Shown in pieces: positions 4,791-9,991 of a DNA stretch of 9,991 nt (position 1 is the first letter of the stretch; every line of letters begins with the position of its first letter). This DNA comes from Candidatus Gerdarchaeota archaeon (GTDB lineage Archaea > Asgardarchaeota > Heimdallarchaeia > JABLTI01). The position numbers were made by a program, and so were the translations under genes. Location: positions 1-9,991 of the forward strand of contig JAEORM010000008.1 in the NCBI GenBank assembly GCA_016840905.1, in the 5' to 3' direction. A model generated the notes under the pieces. That model worked only from the letters and a program-made list of their open reading frames with translations, searched no databases and was not told the origin of the DNA.

Positions 4791-5546
4791 GTGTTAAAAT
4801 TGACCGAAGATATAGAACTCGAAGTTAAAAAACTACGAATTTTAACAGCAAATAATGTACTAAATACCTATCCCTACCTCAGCGGAAAGCTTAGAGGTGT
4901 ATACAAAGTCTGTGTAACAGGTATTTCAGCAAGTGGAAAAACAACTTTAATTAGATGTTTCGATCCTGAAGCGCATGGAAGAGAAGTTCCAAGATATTTC
5001 TATGTTGATTATGAAATGTTAAAAGAAAACCCAGATCTCTTTCCTGAATCCAATACTGCTACACAAACATTTGATTTTACCGTTGTTGCTTTGCTAATAA
5101 GTGAGAATAATAAAGCTGAAATAATTAGATTTAATGAAATTACTGAAGAAATCATTCTAGACAAGAAAATCAAATGGGTAACAATTTTCTATCTTTTTGG
5201 TACACCAGGTCAATGGCGATTCAAAGACATTCGAGCTTTTGCTGAACGACGTTCAGATGGAGTCATATTTATTATTGATCCAATTGATCCAAAATTAAAA
5301 GAGAATTTTGAGGAATTCAAAGAACAAGTAATTAAAAATGTTGAACGTAAAGTTCCTATCATATATGCAGTTAATAAACAAGATTTACCCAATGTTTATG
5401 GTTCAAAAGAATTAATTAAAGAACTTAAATTAACTGAAAAAGATATTTTTGATATTTCAGCTTTGAAATGCCGAGATATCACTAAACCAATAATTGCTTT
5501 AATTAAGAAAATGCAAGAAGAAGAATTAGGTAAGAAAAAAGAATAG
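4791..5546 (+). CDS. COG2229/MglA-like small GTPase with GTPGQ switch II
   Basis: This 251-residue protein carries a standard P-loop G44-x4-G49-K50-T51 (GISASGKTT) and a switch I candidate TQTFDFT with T93. Switch II reads LFGTPGQWRF (G137-T-P-G140-Q141), followed by the guanine motif NKQD at 195-198 and G5 ISAL at 222-225. Having Gly in place of the usual Asp before TPGQ is typical of the COG2229 predicted-GTPase group related to MglA and Arf/SRP-beta-like enzymes. Unlike the Rab-like protein at 2453, all binding and catalytic positions look intact. There is a 35-residue N-terminal extension and an extra stretch of roughly 20-25 residues (about 104-128) between switch I and switch II. The frame opens after TAA at 4776, so GTG at 4791 or TTG at 4800 must be used. 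The specific pathway is unknown. Confidence 0.88.
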   Translation: MLKLTEDIELEVKKLRILTANNVLNTYPYLSGKLRGVYKVCVTGISASGKTTLIRCFDPEAHGREVPRYFYVDYEMLKENPDLFPESNTATQTFDFTVVALLISENNKAEIIRFNEITEEIILDKKIKWVTIFYLFGTPGQWRFKDIRAFAERRSDGVIFIIDPIDPKLKENFEEFKEQVIKNVERKVPIIYAVNKQDLPNVYGSKELIKELKLTEKDIFDISALKCRDITKPIIALIKKMQEEELGKKKE

Positions 5547-5618
5547 AAATTTCTTTTACTTATCCTTCCCTTCCTTATTTTAGAATATATTCAATCAATA
5601 GTTAGTAACTTTTCTTTT

Positions 5619-5649
5619 AAAAAAAAGAGTAGTGGTTAAAAAACCACTA
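5619..5649 (-). terminator. Hairpin-T8 terminator of the transporter gene
   Basis: TAGTGGTT (5630-5637) and AACCACTA (5642-5649) form a perfect 8-bp stem with loop AAAA. On the minus strand this is followed by CTC and then T8 (complement of 5619-5626). The stem includes the transporter's TAG stop codon itself (5647-5649). This is the classic bacterial intrinsic-terminator layout in an archaeal setting. The rest of 5547-5646 is gene-free AT-rich text. Confidence 0.78.
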
Positions 5650-7575
5650 GAGCATTATTAATTGGAATAATTTCCAGATGTAGATCATAACTGTTGATAG
5701 GATAGCTAAACCAATCAATGACAGAATTGAACCAACTTTGAATATCTCTTTTACCTTGAAATAACCTGTGGAATAACTGATGAGTGTTGGGGGCGTACCA
5801 AAGACTAAGGTAAAGTCGATGCTTGTTGAAATTGCTACTATAACTGCTAGTAATCGAATATCAACATTTAGACCTACAGCAATTGGAATCACCAAAGGTA
5901 TGAGCATTGCTGCACTTGCAGTGTTACTAGCTATTGCTGTTACTATAACTCCAATACCAGCAAGAACTAAAGCAATAACAATGATGTGCTGTCCTTCAAT
6001 TATACCCATATTGGAAGCTACCCAATCACCTATACCTGTCGAAACTAAAGCATTCCCTAAACAAAGTCCTCCACCAAAGAGCAATAATGCACCCCAATTA
6101 ATGTTCTTTATTTCTTTAGGTTCTAAAATATTGAAAGCAAATATCAACACTGCTGCAACTAATGCGGCTATACCCGAATTTAAAGAAAGCTTTCCTCCAA
6201 ACCATTTCTTTACTGGTTCTTCTAAAAGCCACATAATAATTGTTAACAGAAATATAATTATTGTTGCCCATTGCTTCTTATTCATTTTACCCATTTTCTT
6301 TAAATCTTGTTTAAAGGAAATTTGGGCTATTCTCATACTTTCTCTTGAGACTTTAGGTCTAAACATCAATAAAAGATGCCCCCAAAGAACAATAACCATA
6401 ATTATCACCACTGGTAATCCAAATCCTAACCATTGAAGGAAGGAAATATTCTGCCCTACTTTTGCTAAAGAAGCTACTGCAATTGGGTTTGATGGGGTAC
6501 CTACTATTGTACCAATACCACCTATTGTTGCTGCATACCCCGCTCCAAGGATGAGTGCTTTACGATATCCTGAAACATTTTTCTCGTTCGTTTCATTCTT
6601 TTGTATTTGATCAACCAATGCAATAGCTATTGGTACTGTTACAGCTGCGACAGCAGTATTACTCATCCATAAAGAAAGGAATGCTGTAAAGGCAAGAAAA
6701 ATCAGGAGGAGTAAATTAGGATTTGATGTAGAATATGCAGCAATTCCTAAAGCAAAACGTCTATCAATATTATGTTTTTTCAATGCTTCAGCTATAACAA
6801 AACCACCAAAGAATAATGCTATAACAGGATCGAAGAAAGGTTGTAAGGCTGATGACGCAGGAGAAATTTGTGTTAATGCAACAACTATAGGAACCAACAA
6901 TGCACCAATAATCGTTGGTAAAATTTCAGTTAACCATAAACCAGCAACAATAACCAGTAAAGGCATGGAAATACCTGCCTTATAAGGCACTGTCATTGAG
7001 AAATACGCTACTATAACATCTATACTTAAAGTGTTACTTTTAGTTGTTTTAAGTTCAGTTGGTCGAAGATTCCTATCTATATCTTGACCAATAATGATAC
7101 CAGAAACGTCTTGTAATTCAAATGATAGTAAAGGTTGGTTTGTTTCATTCAGAACACCAACATAAAATTCTATTTTCGAATTTGTTGCTGATTTATAGGC
7201 TTGATTATAAATAATAATACAAGATTTACCGCTACTACCAAGAGGAGTTATCAACTCATTTTTGGTTGTTTTTGCTTCGCTTGCCATAGTTATATTGAAA
7301 GAAACAGCAAACTCGTTGGAGGAAAGAGTAAAGGTTAAATCTACTTGATATTGTCCAGGTTCCATATTAGAAGGACTAACAAAATAAATACCAATTGCTA
7401 AGCCAATAATCACAGCAGCAATAATAGACATTTTAATGGCTTTTTTATTACGGGATTTTTTCTCATCAGGGGAATTATCTCGTGAAGGTTTCTGATCTTT
7501 TTCAGAAATTTTTTCCTCTTCTTCTAAATCGCTTACAGTAGTTTTATCATTAGTTTCAACTTCAAGTTCAGTCAA
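5647..7575 (-). CDS. SLC13/DASS-family anion (dicarboxylate or sulfate) transporter with extra N-terminal domain
   Basis: This 642-residue membrane protein carries the divalent anion/Na+ symporter signature. The two Ser-Asn-Thr motifs that form the sodium and substrate sites are S305-N306-T307 and S550-N551-T552, each paired with a Gly-Thr-Pro hairpin (GTPSNP at 359-364, FGTPPT at 592-597). LLFGGGLCLGNAL (498-510) is also typical. The transport domain begins near 203 (LLVIVAGLWLTEILP), with about eleven hydrophobic segments to the end. Before it there is unusual extra material: a charged cytoplasmic stretch (1-47), a membrane helix (about 49-66) and a beta-rich, probably extracytoplasmic domain (about 70-185). 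The substrate cannot be told from sequence. TTG at 7575 is the first possible start, since TAG lies two codons upstream, with AGAGGT about 12 bases before it. ATG at residue 49 is an alternative. Confidence 0.93.
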   Translation of the reverse strand: MTELEVETNDKTTVSDLEEEEKISEKDQKPSRDNSPDEKKSRNKKAIKMSIIAAVIIGLAIGIYFVSPSNMEPGQYQVDLTFTLSSNEFAVSFNITMASEAKTTKNELITPLGSSGKSCIIIYNQAYKSATNSKIEFYVGVLNETNQPLLSFELQDVSGIIIGQDIDRNLRPTELKTTKSNTLSIDVIVAYFSMTVPYKAGISMPLLVIVAGLWLTEILPTIIGALLVPIVVALTQISPASSALQPFFDPVIALFFGGFVIAEALKKHNIDRRFALGIAAYSTSNPNLLLLIFLAFTAFLSLWMSNTAVAAVTVPIAIALVDQIQKNETNEKNVSGYRKALILGAGYAATIGGIGTIVGTPSNPIAVASLAKVGQNISFLQWLGFGLPVVIIMVIVLWGHLLLMFRPKVSRESMRIAQISFKQDLKKMGKMNKKQWATIIIFLLTIIMWLLEEPVKKWFGGKLSLNSGIAALVAAVLIFAFNILEPKEIKNINWGALLLFGGGLCLGNALVSTGIGDWVASNMGIIEGQHIIVIALVLAGIGVIVTAIASNTASAAMLIPLVIPIAVGLNVDIRLLAVIVAISTSIDFTLVFGTPPTLISYSTGYFKVKEIFKVGSILSLIGLAILSTVMIYIWKLFQLIML

Positions 7576-7640
7576 GGGCTAATTAATACCTCTGATTCAA
7601 AGGCTTTTCCTTTACTCTCAGGAGCTTAATTGGAATTTGC

Positions 7641-7653
7641 CATATTTTTTCGA
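7641..7653 (-). promoter_or_regulatory. Candidate BRE/TATA for the transporter
   Basis: On the minus strand TCGAAAAAATATGG combines a BRE-like CGAAA with a TATA-like AAATATG, about 70 bases before the TTG start. The 7576-7806 interval holds this and the divergent TFS promoter. Confidence 0.4.
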
Positions 7654-7677
7654 ATCACAGTGTTGATGAAATAAAGG

Positions 7678-7688
7678 TCTATATAATG
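7678..7688 (+). promoter_or_regulatory. TATA box for the TFS gene
   Basis: TCTATATAATG with AAAGG upstream fits an archaeal BRE/TATA pair. Initiation 25 or so bases downstream would fall at about 7708-7711, at or just before an in-frame ATG at 7711. This raises the possibility of a leaderless longer protein. Confidence 0.5.
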
Positions 7689-7806
7689 TTATTGTCCACT
7701 CATAAAGAAAATGAAAATTAATAATTGTACCAAGCAAAAGCAAAGATTTAAAGAGATAAAAGAAGCAAAAGAAAAAGAAAGAAAAAGATACTTGGAAGTT
7801 AGAAAA

Positions 7807-8148
7807 ATGTCCATGGAATTCTGTGATGTATGCGGCTCAATGCTTGCACCAAAGAAAATAGACGGAAAAGTAGTGATGGTCTGTCCTAAATGTGGGGAAG
7901 GAAAAAAGGAAATTGAGAAAGGGGAATTGCGAACAGAAAAGATTCAACATTCTGAAAAAGAAAAAATGGTCGTAATAGAAAATCCCGATGAATTGACTAT
8001 CAATCCTACAAAACCAATGCATTGTCCTAATTGTAAAAAAGTGCAAGAAACAGAATACTGGGCGGTGCAAACAAGAAGTGGAGATGAAGCTGCAACACGT
8101 TTTTATCGTTGCACTAAATGCAAACAAACCTGGCGTGAATATGATTAA
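7807..8148 (+). CDS. tfs: Transcription factor S (TFIIS/RPB9-like RNA polymerase cleavage factor)
   Basis: The product has two zinc ribbons. From ATG at 7807 (113 residues), the first uses C6-x-x-C9 and C26-x-x-C29 and the second C73-x-x-C76 and C102-x-x-C105. The C-terminal ribbon (CPNCKKVQ...TRSGDEAATRFYRC) carries the adjacent Asp-Glu pair (D93-E94), which in TFIIS and archaeal TFS enters the polymerase active site and drives cleavage of backtracked RNA. It should therefore be a cleavage-active TFS and not an inactive RPB9-type paralog. ATG at 7807 is chosen because GGAAG lies eight bases upstream and the length fits the family. The frame is also open from ATG at 7711, adding 32 very basic residues, and the TATA box would put transcription start almost on that ATG. 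The GNAT gene follows on the same strand. Confidence 0.93.
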   Translation: MSMEFCDVCGSMLAPKKIDGKVVMVCPKCGEGKKEIEKGELRTEKIQHSEKEKMVVIENPDELTINPTKPMHCPNCKKVQETEYWAVQTRSGDEAATRFYRCTKCKQTWREYD

Positions 8149-8185
8149 TCACTACTAGTAGAATATATTTCAAATTTACAGTTTA

Positions 8186-8200
8186 ACCATATTATATTTT
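8186..8200 (+). promoter_or_regulatory. Candidate TATA region before the GNAT gene
   Basis: CCATATTATATTTTT lies between TFS and the acetyltransferase. A start near 8215-8220 would give a nearly leaderless message with the purine run AAGGGGG (8216-8222) at its 5' end. TAACC and GGTTA (8183-8187 and 8204-8208) flank the element as a short inverted repeat. Low certainty. Confidence 0.3.
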
Positions 8201-8289
8201 TACGGTTAGAATAGTAAGGGGGAAAAATAACTATAAAAATAATTGATAAGCAAAAATTACTATTCAGACCAGTTACTACAAATTCTTGG

Positions 8290-8817
8290 TTGGATTTTGA
8301 GACTATTTTTGCTAAATTTGGTTACCTTGAAGGTTGTTGGTGTATGTATTGGCGTAGACCTCGATCTGAATTTAATAAAGAATTTGGCGAAGGTAACAAG
8401 AAAGCTATGAAAGAAATCGTTTTCTCGGGTAAAATTCCAGGTCTTATTGCATACTATGAAGATGAACCAATAGGCTGGTGTTCAGTAGCACCTCGAGAAG
8501 ATTTTCCTGTATTAAATCGATCACCTAAATTAAAACCAATAGATAATCTTCCAGTTTGGTCTATCATTTGTTTATTCATTGCAAAAGAATATCGCATGCA
8601 AGGTTTAACTACTGAGCTTGTAAAAGCAGCTATTACCTACGCAAAAGAAAATGGTGCGCGTATCATTGAAGCATATCCTATTATCCCAGAAAATAGCCAG
8701 AATCCAAAATATGAAGCTTATACAGGTATTAAATCAACCTTTGATAAACTTGGTTTCAAAGTAATGATACAACGTTCAAAGATTCGCCCAATTATGAGAT
8801 TATATTTAGAAACTTAA
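8290..8817 (+). CDS. GNAT-family N-acetyltransferase (CWCMYWRRP type)
   Basis: The 175 residues from TTG at 8290 include the CWCMYWRRP block (16-24), PGLIAYYEDEPIGWCSVAPRED (50-71) and VWSIICLFI as the central strand. The acetyl-CoA loop is R102-M-Q-G105-L-T, followed by a C-terminal AYTGIKSTFDKLGF. This is a known GNAT subgroup of unassigned substrate, found in bacteria and archaea. The start is doubtful. The frame stays open back to 8218, and the upstream codons read LLFRPVTTNSW, which is how the family normally begins. A strong purine site AAGGGGG lies at 8216-8222, but no ATG, GTG or TTG follows before 8290. Codons ATA at 8227, 8233 and 8239 sit at start distance. The true protein is probably about 19-21 residues longer, using a rare start or hiding a base error. 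It follows TFS on the same strand. Confidence 0.88.
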   Translation: MDFETIFAKFGYLEGCWCMYWRRPRSEFNKEFGEGNKKAMKEIVFSGKIPGLIAYYEDEPIGWCSVAPREDFPVLNRSPKLKPIDNLPVWSIICLFIAKEYRMQGLTTELVKAAITYAKENGARIIEAYPIIPENSQNPKYEAYTGIKSTFDKLGFKVMIQRSKIRPIMRLYLET

Positions 8818-8860
8818 TTTTGTTTTTTAATTAAAAATAATATATACAAAAACAAATACT
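8818..8860. terminator. Bidirectional T/A-rich terminator between convergent genes
   Basis: The space between the stops of the GNAT gene (plus) and DUF99 gene (minus) reads TTTTGTTTTTTAATTAAAAA, followed by an A-rich stretch. It therefore presents a T-tract to transcripts arriving from each side, as expected for archaeal T-tract termination. Confidence 0.5.
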
Positions 8861-8864
8861 ACCA

Positions 8865-9446
8865 TTAAAGAGCTAGTGCGATTAACCGAGCAGCTCTAAT
8901 AGGTTCAGGAATTCTTCCTGTAATTGTTAATTCACTTAAAAGTTTAATCGCTTGTTTTGTTTCAATACCTACCATTTGTATATATACAGGTTCTTCGTTT
9001 TTTGCTGTCTTACAAGTGATTGGGGGTAAATACTGTTGTAAAATCGCTAATCTTTTTTCTCCATTAGATAAATGTGTTAAAGCACTTGCTATATCAGTCA
9101 TATCCGGTAATCTATCTACCACTGAAATAACTGGTAATTTTGTTAATTCAAATAATTGTTTCAAATCGATATAATTGAATCCTGCTATTGTTAATCCCCT
9201 AGTTATTACTAATTTTAATTGCTTCCAATGAGTGCTAGAACAGATCATTTCAGCTATTTTCTCTGTTCCATCTTCTCCATCTACAGCTACTGAAGTTTTT
9301 AATACTCCCTCTAATAATTTCGTTCCTCTATAAATAGCCCCTATCACTGATACAGCTTTATCTGTTAATCTATTAAATGATGCACAAGCTATACCAATAA
9401 TTTTTATGCCCTTTTTCAATTCTTGTGCCATTAATCCAATCACCAT
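8865..9446 (-). CDS. DUF99 family protein (endonuclease V-like fold family)
   Basis: The protein (193 residues from 9446, 188 from ATG at 9431) follows DUF99 (UPF0215) along its length. It begins KKGIKIIGIACASFNR, then GAIYRGTKLLEGVLKTSVAVDGEDGTEKIAEMI, then TIAGFNYIDL, PVISVVDRLPDM, YIQMVGI and a C-terminal GRIPEPIRAARLIA. DUF99 proteins are archaeal, of unproven function, and related in fold to endonuclease V. From memory, the family's first strand usually ends in an acidic GxDD-like pair. Here the same place reads GIACAS, so a potential metal ligand seems missing. ATG at 9431 is preferred because GGTGAT sits seven bases before it; ATG at 9446 lies six bases after the RNase III-like stop. 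The pair is surely one operon. Confidence 0.87.
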   Translation of the reverse strand: MVIGLMAQELKKGIKIIGIACASFNRLTDKAVSVIGAIYRGTKLLEGVLKTSVAVDGEDGTEKIAEMICSSTHWKQLKLVITRGLTIAGFNYIDLKQLFELTKLPVISVVDRLPDMTDIASALTHLSNGEKRLAILQQYLPPITCKTAKNEEPVYIQMVGIETKQAIKLLSELTITGRIPEPIRAARLIALAL

Positions 9447-9452
9447 AAGAAT

Positions 9453-9896
9453 TCATTCTACAATAGATTGTTTTAATCGGTCTATTATTTCCTCAACGAT
9501 TTTTATAAATGAAATAATCATATTCCCCTTTTCTTTGCTTCTTTCAACTAAATCCTTTTTGGGAATTGTCTCGAGAGAAGATACAAGTAATGTTACCATT
9601 TCCTCTATGGACATTATTTCATTCAAATAAGCATAACCTACTAAAGCTTCTACTCCGTCACCTAGATCACCTGAGGACGCACTTGATTGCATAACACATC
9701 TTAAACCAGTTTGATGAATAACTTCTGCTAAAGCTTTATCAAAAACTCTTGCACCAACAGCCTCACCTTGAACTTTCGTTTTTGCTAATGAATAAATAAA
9801 ATTCGTTAGAGTATCACCAAATTTTGCTAGTCCATGATTTCTCATAATAGGTAGTAATAATTTACGTAATTCTTCTGAAATAGTATATTTTCCCAT
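9453..9896 (-). CDS. Archaeal RNase III-like protein, no dsRNA-binding domain
   Basis: This 147-residue protein shows the RNase III catalytic-domain pattern. FGDTLTNFIYS (26-36) corresponds to the LGD segment, followed by GARVFDKALAEVI (48-60), GDLGDGVEALVGYAYL (76-91) with D80-x-x-E83, and a helical C-terminus. Asp28, Asp80 and Glu83 would be the metal ligands. The Glu that bacterial RNase III has four residues before the Asp of LGD is Ala24 here. There is no double-stranded RNA-binding domain, so it resembles compact Mini-III-like or archaeal-specific members that process structured RNA. ATG at 9896 is chosen because AGGAAG lies about ten bases before it; TTG at 9920 would add eight residues. 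DUF99 follows six to twenty-one bases after the stop, so both are probably made from one message. Confidence 0.85.
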   Translation of the reverse strand: MGKYTISEELRKLLLPIMRNHGLAKFGDTLTNFIYSLAKTKVQGEAVGARVFDKALAEVIHQTGLRCVMQSSASSGDLGDGVEALVGYAYLNEIMSIEEMVTLLVSSLETIPKKDLVERSKEKGNMIISFIKIVEEIIDRLKQSIVE

Positions 9897-9944
9897 TGAA
9901 ATTATTCTTCCTGATAACAATTACTAATTACAAATAGTTCTTGT

Positions 9945-9953
9945 TATATTAAA
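9945..9953 (-). promoter_or_regulatory. Candidate TATA box for the RNase III-DUF99 operon
   Basis: On the minus strand TTTAATATA, preceded by ATCTTTT, lies about 50 bases before the ATG at 9896. It would start transcription near 9920-9925, leaving a leader with the AGGAAG site. The remaining bases to 9991 show no gene. Confidence 0.45.
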
Positions 9954-9991
9954 AAAGATATGATAGTAAAAGTGAAAAGCAATTTAGTTTA

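Noticed and set aside
5210..5392. Minus-strand 60-codon frame in the COG2229-like GTPase
   Set aside because: Overlaps the switch II to NKQD coding region; no start signal.
5780..6436. Plus-strand open frame of 218 codons inside the transporter
   Set aside because: It lies opposite transmembrane coding sequence with clear DASS motifs; its product has no recognisable domain and no ribosome site.
7837..8127. Minus-strand 96-codon frame with many Cys and Phe
   Set aside because: Antisense of the TFS zinc ribbons; the apparent Cys pattern does not form paired CxxC knuckles.
8152..8161. Ten-base palindrome CTACTAGTAG after the TFS stop
   Set aside because: Short, occurs once, and has no T-run or promoter-linked spacing; probably chance.
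9406..9630. Plus-strand 74-codon frame across the RNase III-DUF99 junction
   Set aside because: Overlaps two well-supported minus-strand genes and has Ile/Ser-rich low-complexity content.
1..9991. CRISPR array, insertion sequence, integrase or phage module
   Set aside because: No spaced direct repeats of CRISPR size, no transposase or integrase motifs and no terminal inverted repeats were seen.

Overview
The window is AT-rich, gene-dense archaeal DNA, most probably from an Asgard (Promethearchaeota) genome. Archaeal markers are a TFS-type RNA polymerase cleavage factor, a DUF99 protein, an archaeal RNase III-like protein, a PF04008 'adenosine-specific kinase', and TATA/BRE-like promoter elements in front of several genes. 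The Asgard assignment rests on two small GTPases (one Rab/Ras-like, one of the COG2229/MglA-like GTPxGQ type), a HEAT protein with a very acidic tail, and small tail-anchored and zinc-ribbon proteins. It is an inference from gene content, not from a marker phylogeny.

Layout. 1-881 (minus): an unrecognised gene cut by the left edge, a 66-residue zinc-ribbon protein and tRNA-Lys(UUU) with an encoded CCA. 1065-3037 (plus): a small tail-anchored protein, a HEAT-plus-acidic-repeat protein and a Rab-like GTPase whose catalytic residues are degenerate. The last two lie 26 nt apart in frames that one slip at an A10 run would fuse. 3050-3582: a terminator-like hairpin, a palindrome, a TATA box, and two tandem paralogous micro-ORFs of 29 and 30 codons. 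Each micro-ORF has its own ribosome binding site and a hairpin starting two bases after its stop. A 13-bp long-range stem then closes the whole 3' part just before a T7 run. 3583-4089 (minus): PF04008 protein. 4266-5546 (plus): an unrecognised 148-residue protein and the COG2229-like GTPase. 5647-7575 (minus): an SLC13/DASS anion transporter with an extra N-terminal domain and a hairpin-T8 terminator overlapping its stop codon. 7807-8817 (plus): TFS and a GNAT acetyltransferase with an unclear start. 8865-9896 (minus): RNase III-like protein followed by DUF99, six bases apart.

Functional reading. The window is not a single pathway. Its information-processing part (TFS, RNase III-like, DUF99, tRNA-Lys) is ordinary archaeal housekeeping. 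The parts that look lineage-specific are the HEAT/acidic/pseudo-GTPase locus and the micro-ORF/RNA-structure locus right after it. No CRISPR array, insertion sequence, rRNA or attachment site was seen.
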